Shown: in pieces, positions 1 to 11,600 of the stretch
Layout: each line of letters opens with the position of its first letter
Position numbering within the stretch: position 1 is the first letter of the stretch
Source: Brachypterus glaber
Taxonomy: Eukaryota; Arthropoda; Insecta; Coleoptera; Kateretidae
NCBI GenBank assembly: GCA_958510825.1
Contig: OY294048.1
Location: 17,625,589 to 17,689,588, forward strand
Length of the DNA: 64,000 bases
Direction of reading: 5' to 3'
Notes under the pieces: model-generated
Databases searched by the model: none
The model's input: only the letters and a program-made list of their open reading frames with translations
Told to the model about the DNA's origin: nothing
Translations under genes and position numbers: made by a program

Positions 1-168
1 TTTTTTTAGTGCTTTATTTAAAAGTATAGCGTCGTAAATCATGATCATGGCTGAATGTATACTTTTTACCATTGTTATCAATTTGAAATTTCTACCCGCG
101 CTTAATCTCAAAATCAGTTTCGTGCGCTAGATGTTTGATTGGATAAAAAGTTTTCCCAATTTATTTAA

Positions 169-357
169 TACATACATGGCTTATATTTAAATTAGTTGTT
201 CCTGGTACTTTTTCATGCAATACATCAAAATCTGCACTACATTGTGCACTTCTGACTCCATGTGAGTTAGAAACGTTTACTTTTTCAGCTCCAGTTTTCG
301 TAAAAAGCATATATTCTTCTAAAGGTTTCATGGTATGTTCATTAACTTCTATAAAAA
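169..357 (-). other. Possible coding exon near the left edge, unproven
   Basis: On the minus strand an acceptor-like TTTTTTAG is followed by about 64 open codons, including MKPLEEYMLFTKTGAEKV and SHGVRSAQCSADFDVL. They end at either a donor-like CAT|GTATGT or a TAA a few codons later. The acceptor would be in phase 1, matching the open end of axo exon 13, and the codons look less random than the surroundings. The sequence has no laminin G or EGF character and I recognise no family. It could be a further axo exon, part of another gene, or chance. Confidence 0.2.
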
Positions 358-582
358 TATCTAAAAAACATCTTAAATTATGTCATATTATTCATAAAGA
401 AAATTTTCAGGGGAGTTTGCAACACCATCTATTTAGGAATAGATTTATATTTCTTTAAGTAACAACTTTTGACTTAAAGAAGTCATAACAAATTTTTTAA
501 TGGGAAAATAAGAAATAAAAAACGTTTTAAACAAATATCTTTTATAAATATTTGTTTTTGGTTCGGAAACTAAGAGAACGCA

Positions 583-583
<1 letters not shown>
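358..583. other. AT-rich stretch, nothing recognised
   Basis: No coding sequence, RNA gene or clear repeat structure is visible between the possible exon and the LINE tail. Confidence 0.4.
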
Positions 584-642
<59 letters not shown>

Positions 643-760
643 TTTATTGCTTGAAAAAAGAAAAACAATACAAACAAGACAAACGAAATGCAATAAATAT
701 GCTGAAATGCACTTAAATAAACAAACAAATGTTTATTTGTGTGTGCAAATATAAAAAAAA
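584..760 (-). mobile_element. 3' tail of a non-LTR retrotransposon with (TAA)n end
   Basis: On the minus strand a T-rich 3' UTR-like stretch leads into GCAATAAATATTATTATT, an AATAAA followed by a trinucleotide repeat of about 58 bases (584-641). LINE 3' ends in insects often look like this, and two other LINEs in this window (22.8 and 52.4 kb) end the same way. No coding part remains. Confidence 0.5.
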
Positions 761-978
761 TATTAAAGAAATATACTAAATAGCAACTAAAGTAAGACAA
801 TACTTAATAATTAATTATTAACTACATAATTTATTAAATCTAGGACAATACTTACTAAAACCTAACTTAAAATAGATTAAAAAGATTGATAAATATTAAA
901 ACCTAACTTAAAATAGATTAAAAAGATTGATAAATATTATTTAAGATTATACTATTTAAGAATATAAAGCAAAGGCAA

Positions 979-1031
979 TATATATATATACATATATATA
1001 TATATACATACACATATATATATATATATAT
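979..1031. repeat. TA-rich dinucleotide microsatellite
   Basis: Nearly pure TA and TACA dinucleotide repeat over about 50 bases. Confidence 0.9.
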
Positions 1032-1039
1032 ATTCTTAT

Positions 1040-1960
1040 GGCGTACAAGGTGAGCTCCTCCCATGCTAAAGTTGCGGCTAAAGTGGGCTCCGCGGCAAGG
1101 TGAGCTCCGATACACGGAGCCCACTTTGCCAAACGCTAAAAATATCGCCAAACATCTTATTTTAAGGTGTAGATTCATTCTCTAAAGTTTCAGCTGGACT
1201 CCATTTTGGTCGCTATCATGAATATGTATACTTTTTTAGTTTGCGTGTATATTATTAGATGGCGGCAATTGTAAACCTTAATATACAGCTTTGGATACCT
1301 TCAGCGGTCAACCTGGAATCCACTACGCTTGGCAATGCAGCATATGTATATTTTATACACGGTTATGGTAAACTCATATAAATAAAAGTGAATCTTTGAC
1401 GGCTTATAATAATGCAACAAGAAAACAACACTCTATTTTATTTGCCTAAACTAGTAATATGAAAATACGGATCATTTATTTTGCTATTTAGTGCATCATT
1501 GTGTTCTCGGGTGGGATCATTGAGTTCTCGGATGGGATAATTGAGTTCTCGGATGGGATCATTGAGTTCTCGGCTCGGCTCGGAGGAAAAAAACTATTTT
1601 ATATAATAGGCTGACTGAAATTATTGTTTATTACTTGCAAAAAGTATTACATAAGCATGGAGAGCCCCAAATAAGCTTTTATAAACTAAGAATTGAGATC
1701 CCAGTAACTTTGAATACCTATAGCAAATAAGTTGGGCTCCTTAGTCACGTGGTTGATGTATATCTTTCGAAAATATATTGAATACCTATCTAAATACCTT
1801 TAGCAGATAAGTTGGGCTCCTTAGTCACGTGGTTAATGTATATCTTTGGAAAATCTATTGCTCTAGCGTTTAAGTTGAGCTCCATGGAGCTTGATCTAGC
1901 GATGCATCGACATTCTCTTTTTAGTCACGTGACTATTGCAATGGTTCTCTGTTATTTGTT
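1040..1960. repeat. Cluster of short repeats with GGCTCC/GAGCTCC and a 21-bp tandem repeat
   Basis: Several copies of GTGGGCTCC or GTGAGCTCC lie at 1040-1140. A 21-bp unit (ATCATTGAGTTCTCGGATGGG) is repeated about four times at 1497-1577. A block of about 90 bases containing GTTGGGCTCCTTAGTCACGT occurs twice (about 1700-1790 and 1780-1860). A similar GGAGCC / CACGGAGCC motif returns at 4280-4316. No gene is seen. Confidence 0.65.
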
Positions 1961-2930
1961 GTTAAATTGTCTAAGAACGTAAAGAAATTTTTTAAATATG
2001 TCGAAAAGAAGTAAGAGAATATTGCTTTTGGCCACAAGTCAAGCTTCCAGATGTAAGTATTAAAAAGTTACTATATATTTTAAATCAAATACGAAGTAAA
2101 TAAATAAATATTGAGCAAAATTATAATTATCTACATAATATTATTACAACATAGAGTAGAAAAAAGCGGGAGAAGGAGGTTCAAGGTCACGGTTCGGCTA
2201 AAAATCGGATATTGATACTTGATTTCTGATTGTTTTTTATTAAAAAAGTAAAATAATGCAATTACTTTCCCCTAGGAAAACCTTTTCATTGTTTTTTAAC
2301 GTTTCTGGAAGTTTTATATCCAAAAAAGATGATTATGTCAAATAAAAAAATCGCGTGTCGGTCTGTATGTTGGTCTGTCTATTTGTCTGGGGACTTTGTT
2401 ACCACGATCACTCGCGGACATTTTGAGCTATAGACTTCTTTGGCCCATAGCACAATGGGCCAGCACATAATAAAACAGGGACACAATTCTTAATTTTTGC
2501 ATACGACTATTTTCAATACCGCTGATTTTAAATAAAAAAACAAAAAAATTAAAAAAAAAGTCGCGCCCGTAGGATGGTCAAAAAATTTATTTCGTTTTGA
2601 TCTTTCTAAAAATGTATCAAATGCTTCCTTTGATTACGTTGATGTAGCAATGTCCATAACTTAAAAATTCAAAATGGCGTAGTCAATATGACGAATCGCG
2701 TGTCGGTCTGTCTGTTGGTCTGTCTGTGTGTCCGGGAACTTTGTAACCACGATCAAGTGAGAACTCCTTGGGCTAAAAACTTCAAATTTGCAATTTCAAA
2801 ATTTTATACTTATAAAGATATGATCAAACTTAAAACTACATTTAATACCCTGTTTTCATAAACATCTGTATTTTAAGATACACTGCCGGATAATAAATTC
2901 GGGACACCTAAAAAATTGCCATTTTTTAAA
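1961..2930. other. Non-coding stretch with two copies of a GTCTGTCTG-bearing repeat
   Basis: A segment reading TCGCGTGTCGGTCTGT and later TTTGTAACCACGATCA is present at about 2350-2415 and again at about 2696-2760. It belongs to a dispersed class of repeats with CTGTCYGTCTG runs seen elsewhere in the window (24.85, 27.52, 47.74, 50.49 and 62.8 kb). No coding sequence is recognised. Confidence 0.5.
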
Positions 2931-3084
2931 TTCAAATGTTCGAAAACTACTTAATGCTTTTGACTGATTCTTTTTTTGTTTTAACGCTTAAACATTTGAT
3001 AATTTTGTTTGTAGTAAGAATGATTAAAAAAAAGTATTTTTGTTTTGTTTTTAAAAACCTTTCAAATAAATACAATAAACGCCA

Positions 3085-4075
3085 TTGTTCGAATCAGCCA
3101 GAAATCACAAAAGTCGTCCGCCATTTTGACCAAAATTTTTAATATATGGCACAGAAAACCCCCAGATACCGATTTTGGTTCGAATTGGCAATTAATGACA
3201 CAAATCATCCGCCATATTGATGCCGCCATTTTGATTTTTTTGTAATTATGACAAAAAATTCGTAATCTACTACCCCGAAAAACCCTGATACCGATTTTGG
3301 TTCGAATCGGCCAGAAATCACAAAAGTCGTCCGCCATATTGGCGCCGCCATTTTGATTTTTTTAATCTTAACAAAAAATTGGTAATCTATGACCCCGAAA
3401 ACCCCCTGATACCGATTTTGATTCGAATCGGCCAGAAATTACAAAAGTCGTCCGCCATATTGGCGCCGCCATTTTGATTTTTTATTTTGACCAAAAATTC
3501 GTAATCTACGACCCCGAAAACCCCTGATACCGATTTTGGTTCGAATCGGCCAGAAATTACAAAAGTCGTCCACCATATTGGCGCCGCCATTTTGATTTTA
3601 TTAATTTTAACAAAAAATTCGTAACCTACGACCCCGAAAACCCCCTGATACCGATTTTGGTTCAAATCGGCCAGAAATCACAAAAATCGTCCGCCATATT
3701 GGCGCCGCCATTTTGATTTTTTAAATTTTGACAAAAAATTCGTAATCTACGACCCCGAAAACCCCCTGATACCGATTTTGGTTCAAATCGGCCAGAAATC
3801 ACTAAAGTCGTCCGCCATATTGGCGCCGCCATTTTGATTTTTTTAATTTTAACAAAAAATTCGTAATTCACGACTTCGAAAACCCCCTGATACCGATTTT
3901 GGTTAAAATCGGCCAGAAATCACAAAAGTCGTCCGCCATATTGGTGCCGCCATTTTGATTTTTTTTAATTTTAACAATAAATTCGTAATTCACGACCCGA
4001 AAACCCCCTGATACCGATTTTGGTTCAAATCGGCCAGAAATCATAAAAGTCGTCCGCCATATTGGCTTAAAAATG
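3085..4075. repeat. Tandem satellite, about 120-bp unit, about 8 copies
   Basis: The motif GATACCGATTTTGGTTCGAA recurs at about 3165, 3285, 3407, 3526, 3647, 3768, 3888 and 4009, a period of about 120 bases. Each unit also carries CGTCCGCCATATTGGCGCCG and AAAATTCGTAATCTACGACC. Unit length varies between about 118 and 122, so the minus-strand ORFs it creates (with MADDFCDFWPI-like peptides) shift frame from unit to unit and are not one coding sequence. The unit contains a tRNA B-box-like GGTTCGAATC. Confidence 0.88.
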
Positions 4076-4262
4076 CCAAATAAAGGGCGATTTTGTGAGG
4101 CCATTCAGTGCAGGTGGGGCCACGTAACATCTATCGAATCCCCACAAAAAAAAATTTTGGCGCCCCCGCCGTCGTCCCCATATCAAATAAACGTTATTAA
4201 AAATACCAAATAAAGGGCGACTTTGTGCGGCCATTCCAGTGTAGGTGCGACCACGTAAAAAA
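4064..4262. repeat. Direct duplication of a segment of about 60 bases next to the satellite
   Basis: AAATAAAGGGCGATTTTGTG...GTGCAGGTG...CCACGTAA at 4076-4130 recurs, slightly changed, at 4208-4262, an offset of about 132 bases. It abuts the end of the satellite array. Confidence 0.6.
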
Positions 4263-4348
4263 ACATGACAACACCGCAAGGAGCCCAGGTTGCTTAAAAT
4301 ACCCAATACACGGAGCCTGCTTTGCCGATAGGTATGGTAATACACGTC

Positions 4349-4548
4349 NNNNNNNNNNNNNNNNNNNNNNNNNNNNNNNNNNNNNNNNNNNNNNNNNNNN
4401 NNNNNNNNNNNNNNNNNNNNNNNNNNNNNNNNNNNNNNNNNNNNNNNNNNNNNNNNNNNNNNNNNNNNNNNNNNNNNNNNNNNNNNNNNNNNNNNNNNNN
4501 NNNNNNNNNNNNNNNNNNNNNNNNNNNNNNNNNNNNNNNNNNNNNNNN
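4349..4548. other. Assembly gap (200 N)
   Basis: Exactly 200 unknown bases, which suggests a scaffolding gap of standard size rather than a measured length. It lies beside the satellite array, a common reason for assembly breaks. A further axo exon could be hidden here. Confidence 0.97.
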
Positions 4549-4586
4549 TAAAGACATCTGGAAAATAGTGTATTGTATTACTTTTT

Positions 4587-5365
4587 AACCGACTTCCAAA
4601 AAGGAGGAGTTTATCAATTCGACGTGTGACTTTGTTTTTTTTTATGTTTGTTCCCTCATAACTTTGGAACGAATGAACGGAATTTAATGATACTTTTTCC
4701 CGTTTTAATTTGAAGCTCGGATAATGCCGGGTAAGCCAGATAATTCAGATAAATCTAATCATTTTAACGAAATTTCACTTAAAACCGGCTTAATTTGGTT
4801 CTACTACCAGCCAAGTTTTTAGAAAAATATCGGATAACTCGGATAAGCCGGATAACTTGATTAAGGGGTCACTTAAATATTACGGCACTCTGAAAATCTT
4901 TTAAATGCCGCTAAACTTGATTCTCTGGACCTGTAATATTAAAATACCAAGAGAAAATGATAAATGTTGTGCTTTTACCAAAAGGCGTTGTTTGATTATT
5001 ACTTAACGCTTAAAGTTTAACAAGAATTTCTTTAGTATTTCGTTTAAAATAAGGTTGGTTGGACTCTTGGGCGCTGAAATAAAAATATTACTTTTATTTC
5101 TTAGAAATTTATCTTTAAGATAATGACGTCACACCGCACTAACAGTGCGTTGTGACGTCAGCAGCTTGCGAGATGGAAGGACAACTATAATTTAGCTTAG
5201 ATGACCTTACAAATCTACAAGTTCTGTGTCTCTAAAAAGTAATGAAAAAACTTTTCGCAAAAAAGAATGAACCGACTTCTATTTCTCTAAAATTTCACAG
5301 CAAAAAATAATAAAAAAATAATTGTTAGTAATTAATTTAGGGAAAGGTGAAATTGGCACCGACTA
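4587..5365. repeat. Dispersed repeat copy 1 (paralogue at 19622-20230)
   Basis: Shared stretches include AACTTTGGAACGAATGAACG, GATAACTCGGATAAGCCGGA, GTTGGTTGG(A/G)CTCTTGGGCG and TTAGCTTAGATGACCTTACA, in the same order and orientation as at 19.6-20.2 kb. No coding potential is seen. Copy 1 carries a hairpin (5123-5160) that copy 2 has lost. Confidence 0.8.
5123..5160. promoter_or_regulatory. Hairpin with two TGACGTCA (CRE-like) sites
   Basis: Arms of 17 bases with one mismatch (TGACGTCACA...TGTGACGTCA) around a short loop. Each arm carries a full palindromic TGACGTCA, the consensus site for CREB/ATF factors. It lies inside a repeat, about 260 bases left of axo exon 13. Whether it binds anything is unknown; it may simply be a MITE remnant. 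Confidence 0.35.
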
Positions 5366-5424
5366 CATAACATGTTCTTTTTATACGTGTGTTATTTCTC
5401 TTTGAAAAAAAAACTTTAAATTAC

Positions 5425-5622
5425 CTGAATCATCGGGTTTTAATGCAGATGACAAATCAAATAATTTTTCTCCGATTTGCAGTCCACTTAGGCATCCAAT
5501 ATATCCTGGCAAATGTCGTGGAAAGTTTGATACTTTCATTAGAGTTTCCGGATCATAACCACCCAAATTTAATTGAAAATATTCTGTAGGTGGTGCTGGA
5601 GGACGCTGTGGTGCTAGCACCT
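5425..5622 (-). CDS. axo: axo coding exon 13: end of laminin G 5 (last exon seen)
   Basis: 198 bases, acceptor TTTTAG at 5623, donor TTCAG|GTAATT at 5424, phase 1 on both sides. It encodes a proline-rich link (APQRPPAPPTEYFQLNLGGY) and LPGYIGCLSGLQIGEKLFDL, the cysteine-bearing end of a laminin G domain. No stop codon is reached before the donor, so the protein continues. Reading on past the donor gives only intron-like sequence. The next exon was not found with confidence between here and position 1, and part of that interval is the N gap. Confidence 0.85.
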
Positions 5623-8600
5623 CTAAAATTTAAAAAAAATTATCAACTAAATATATGTTTTGTATCACGTCGATATCATTTTATTATGGACTATAAAAAC
5701 GGTTGGGATAAATGGAAAATCTAACATTTTTACAGGAAAACCCCCTAAAACCTCCTTATAAGTATACTTACGTAGAAATAAGCAAGTGGGGTTTTTTCTT
5801 GTTTAAAAGAGATAAAAATTTAATAAATCTATCTACAAATAATATGCGTTTTGGAAAAACAGAGAAGGCTTTAAAACTAGTAAATGAAAATTGTTAGTTG
5901 AATAGAAGGTGAAAATATATTTTAAGCACAAGTGTTACAGAATATTTACCATCAAAGTTGAACATTTTGGCAAAACTTAAGTTAATAAAATAATAGGCTA
6001 ATAAAAATTATAATTTAAAATAATCATTTTAAAACGTAATTTTTTCAAAATTTGATTAAATTCTTTAAAAGAGCATAATTGTCTCTTTATATTTTTCATT
6101 TGTCTAGATACGTTAAAAAAATTACAGATATTTTAGTACATGTAAAAAATAGAGCAATTTTTGCACGCTCCGCGGCGCGCCGACCTACATAAATGACTAT
6201 TGCTCCTAAGAAAAATAAACCAAAAAGTTATAAAATGTATGTTTAAAATTCCAAGACATAGATTAATCAGTTTTGTAATTTGTAGCGAAATCAAAGAAGT
6301 CATGCTTTATGGACTATAAAAATCGAAAAATTAATATAGAACAAAGTTCTGAGGTCGATATTAGGGTGTGTCAAAAAATCCTGAATTTCGAAATCTAAAA
6401 CGCTCTCTGGCTCAAAAGTTGCTCCTTGGTAAAAAACGGTGGCTACTCAAAAATGAGCCAAATCGATTAATGTTTAGAGCACTCAAACTTCGAAAAAAAT
6501 CGGTACCTGTTTTTCGTTTGGACTGATTGTATATAAAATTGAGAAAATTTTGGAGGTTTTTTTTGGTAATATTTAGAAACAATACTAGTTGGGAGAAACT
6601 AAAAAATTATATCCCTTCTCCCCCTAAGTTAGAAAACAAAAAAAATCGCCAATTATTTGAAGGCATCGTTGCAAGTTTTAAAAAGTGCATTAAAAATAAA
6701 TTTTTACGCATCTAGAACAAAAAATAAAAAATAACAAAGTTATAATTTTAAAAACAAAAATTTTAGTAATATGTGGTTATTTAAGATTAAAAACCGAAAG
6801 AAAAAGAATATGCAACTTGGTCAAAAAATATTTCCTAATGGAGCTACGCCATTCCTAAAATACACCATTCTTTAAAAATAGGGCATATTTAAAAGGACAT
6901 AACTTCCTTAGGAATTATTTTTTGACAATGGTGCAAGTAATTTTTTTCTCGGTTTTTATTTATTTTATTTATGTTAAATAACCACCCATTATCAAAATCT
7001 TTGTTTTTGGCATTCTAATTTTTTATTTTTTATTTTTGGTTCTTGATGCTTAAAAATTTAGTTTTAAATGCTTTTATCTTCAGTACGGTTAATCCTGCGA
7101 TGTCATACCATAAATACTTCTTTGTGTATTTTTACATAGAAAAGTATATTCCAATAAGAAAAATTCAAAAAAATTAAACCGAAAAAAGTTTTAGGCAAAA
7201 AACAGAATATCCACCCGGTTACGAATTGAAATTAATTTTTTTTTACCCGACTTGCAGAAATAAATAATGTCTTCTGTATACGCAGGTAGGTTTACATCTA
7301 TATATGCTTGTATACGTATATATAAGTTTCTAGTTCTTTTATTTAAAACTATTTTCTATGCAATTTTTAAAACTTGCAAAAATGAAATATTCGCAAAATT
7401 TTCAAATAATTGGCGATTTTTTTTATGTTCTAACTTAAGGTTAGGGGATATATAATTTTTTTAGTTTCTTCCAACTTGTATTGTTTCTAAATATTACCAA
7501 AGTAACCCTCAAAAATTTCCTTAATTTTATATACAATCAGTTTTTATTCGAAAAACAGGTACCGATTTTTTTCAAAGTTTGAGTGCTTTGAGCTACCTCT
7601 AAACATTAATCGATTTGGCTCATTTTTGGGTGGCCACCGTTTTTTACTAAGGAGCAACTTTTAAGCCAGAGAGCGTTTTCGATTTCGAAATTCGGGATTT
7701 TTTGACACACCCTAGTCGATATTCACCCCCTTTCCTGCAAAAGTAAAATACCTGATGCTAACGAAATATTTTTATTATTTACGTGCACTGTGGTCTTATT
7801 TTCCGCCTTTCTAATTGCAATTTACACCGGTTTGCTTGAATTTAATTTCATATAATCAACCGAAATATTGTAAATTTTATTCCCGTAATTAAATAAATAT
7901 CTTATTTGGATTCCGTACAAATGAACGCAGTTGGTGTGATTAAAACCAAACATAGTTAATTTTAATTAAGTTTAAAAGCTTAATTGAATTTTAATACTTT
8001 TGGAAGTCGAAGTTTAATTTTCCAATTCCAATAATGGCATTTTCCATAGGATAGTTTGCCAGCTCAATCTAATATAACTTTCGGCCTACGCAAAAACCGT
8101 CTCACTCTGTAGTGATGTTTGCGCAGATGCCAACTTATAAAAAAATTATCTTTAAAATTTATAAAAAAATGGACTTTACATGTTTAACAGTTTCACGTCA
8201 AAATTTAACATCATACAATAAAAAAAACATAAATATTCACGATTCACTTAAAACTTTACTATTAAAGTAATATTTGCACGAAACAACATACGATTAAATA
8301 AATCAAGTCCTGTGCATATCTGCGATAGCAGGCTGCCCTAGGAGTAAATCCGACAAAGCGGCCACATCCGTCTCTTACAAAGAACACGATGCGACTGGAA
8401 GTTTAATTTTCTAAGTAAATAAGTTTTAAGATAACCACCATTACCCCATGAGGCATCTATTAACCCCCATTCATCCAATAGCAAAAATATTTTCACCCAA
8501 TGCTAAAGAATTATTTTTATCATTCACGTGCACTGTAGTCCTGTTTTCCGTTCTTCTAATTGCAATTTGCACTGGTTTACTTGAATTTAACTCATATAAT

Positions 8601-11600
8601 CAACCGAAATGTTATAAATTTTATTCCCGTAATTAAATAAATAAACTATTTGAGTGCCGTTATTTATGTACAAATGAATGAATGAATTTATGTACAAAGG
8701 AACAAAGTTGTTTAGGTGATCGTTAGTAATATTTGCACAAAACAACATACAATTAAATAAATCAAGTCCTGTGCATATCTACGATAGCAGGTTCATGCAG
8801 GAGTAAATCCGCCAAAGCGGCCACATCCGTCTCTTACAAAGAATATGCTGCGACTGGAAGTTTAATTTTCTAAGTGAATAAGTTTTAAGATAACCACCAT
8901 TACCGCCCGAGGCCGCTATCAACCCCCATTCATCCAATAGCAATAATATTTTCACTACCCAGCAGTTGGATTAACCCATGGTTTATTCGAGTAATCTTCT
9001 AAAAGTAGAATACCCAATGCTAACGAATTATTTTTATTATTTACGTGCACTGTGGTCTTATTTTCCGCCTTTCTAATTGCAATTTACACCGGTATGCTTG
9101 AATTTAATTCCATATAATCAACCGAAATATTGTAAATTTTATTCCCGTAATTAAATAAATATCTTATTTGGATTCCGTACAAATGAACGCAGTTGGTGTG
9201 ATTAAAACCAAACATAGTTAATTTTAATTAAGCTTAAAAGTTTAATTGAATTTTAATACTTCTGGAAGTCGAAGTTTAATTTTTCAATTCCAATTCCAAT
9301 AATGGCATTTTCCATAGGATAGTTTGCCAGCTCAATCTAATATAATTTTCGGCCTACGCAAAACCGTCTCACTCTGTAGTGATGTTTGCGCAGACGTCAA
9401 CTTATAAAATAATTATCTTTAAAATTTATAAAAAAAATTGACTTTACGTGTTCAAGAGTTCCACGTTAAAATTTAACATCACACAATAAAAATATAAATA
9501 TTCACGATGTACTTAAAACTTTACTATTAAAGTAATATTTGCACGAAACAACATACAATTAAATAAATCAAGTCCTGTGCATATCTGCGATAGCAGGCTG
9601 CCCTAGGAGTAAATCCGCCAAAGCGGCCACATCCGTCTCTTACAAGGAACATGCTGGGACTGTAAGTTTAATTTTCTAAGTGAATAAGTTTTAAGATAAC
9701 CACCATTACCGCCCGAGGCCGCTATCAACCCCCATTCATCCAATAGCAAAAATATTTTCACTTACCAGCAGTTGGATTAACCCACGGTTTATTCGAGTAA
9801 TCTTCTAAAAGTAGAATACCCAATGCTAAAGAATTATTTTTATCATTCACGTGCACTGTAGTCCTGTTTTCCGTTCTTCTAATTGCAATTTGCACTGGAT
9901 TACTTGAATTTAACTCCATATAATCAACCGAAATATTATAAATTTTATTCCCGTAATTAAATAAATAAACTATTTGAGTGCCATTATTTATGTACAAATG
10001 AACAAAGTTGTTTAGGTGATCGTTAGCGTAAAATACCAATGCCAAGTTATCGTATGTTCGCAGGTTAAGCAGAATTTGTTCTTTGAACATATCTTTGAGC
10101 AAATATTTTTCTTCACTTGTGTCATTGCTCAAGAAATTTCTTCTTAGGTATGATTCTGGATGGGTGAACGTTAGGGAATTTGTATTTATATCTGAAACCA
10201 TTAAAAGCTATTAAAAAAAATAATAATTCACAATACCTATAAGTATAATTATTCAGAAAATTGGCTTACAGACTATTATTTTTAAAAACAGTTTGTATTT
10301 GATTTAAAAGTACTGCTGCCAACTAAATAATACTTTCCCCTATACTGCCCTACTACGCTAGAAAGCAGTAACTCTATTTGTCGTCTAGCGACGTTTTGAC
10401 GTCAACTCTGATGTAATATTTTAAAAACGCTGCAATGCAACAAATGGAGTTACTGCTTTCTAGCATAGTAGGGCAGTAGGTTTATTTAAATCAAAAACAA
10501 AAAAAAAATAATTAAAAAAAAATCAATTTTTTTTTTGTATTCAGTTTCGGAGAAAAATGGATAATTATATGTTTGTAAAAAAATTACTTTTAATCTATTT
10601 TTTTTTTCTAGGAAAATAATCATCAAGGAATAGTATTGTACCAGGCGTTTCACCTATCGATTGCACGAGTTGATTTAACAGTAAACATTGCCTAGTTTTT
10701 AAGTATACTTACTTGTTTCACAATATTCTCCTTTATATGCCCAAGGATTAGGACAAATACATTCGAAAGTACTCCACAATTCTTTACATTGAGCGCCATT
10801 TTGGCACGGATTGGGTACGCACGATGGTTTGCAATCTTTGATGATTTCACTTAAATGAACACTCATGTATGTGTAAATATCCAGAATTTCTTCATTTACG
10901 ACTAGTCCTCTGAAGCAACCGATAAGGCCTTGATGAACTGATGTTTTTGGATCCAGGAGATCACTAAACAAAAATTATATAATATGCTGTAAGAAATAGG
11001 AATATTAAGGAAAAAGTTAAATGGAATGAAGAATATATTAAGAAATATTTACAAAATGAAAATAAATAGATAAAGGATAAAATCTGCAAGGAAGAAGTAA
11101 AGAACTATTGTTAAACAATCATATATTTTTTGGATAAAACATCGGATTACCAGCTCAATTTGAATATTTGGAAATTATTTGTAACAAAAATTCTAGACGC
11201 GTAAAGGATATTAGCAATATTTATTGATTCCACCAAAATATATACAAATATAATACATAACTTAAGAGATGGCATTATGTTATTATGAAATAGTAACAGG
11301 GAAGTATAAGAAGCATTAAATAAAATTGGCATTATTTAAGAGACAATTACAAAATGAGAATAAATACGAAAAAGACAAAACCTTTAATTTTTATGGTAAA
11401 AGTGAAAAGGACAAACAATATTATATTATGGAAAAAATAGCACAAGAAAAAATTGCTTTTGGTTCAAAAAAAAATTATATTAAATAATCGAAAAATGCTC
11501 TTAAAATCTTCGTCTGGAGAAGAATAATAAAAACATAGATTCGCTTGTTTAATACACGTAAAATTACATTGATTGTGCACCGACGCAACGCGATGTACGT

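Noticed and set aside
445..800. ORFs with long runs of Tyr or Ile
   Set aside because: They are translations of the (TAA)n microsatellite at a LINE tail.
3178..3310. tRNA gene suggested by GGTTCGAATC
   Set aside because: The B-box-like motif is present but no A box, cloverleaf stems or anticodon arm at the right distance; it repeats with the satellite.
3085..4075. Overlapping minus-strand ORFs with MADDFCDFWPI-like peptides
   Set aside because: They come from a tandem satellite whose unit length is not a fixed multiple of three, so no single frame runs through it.
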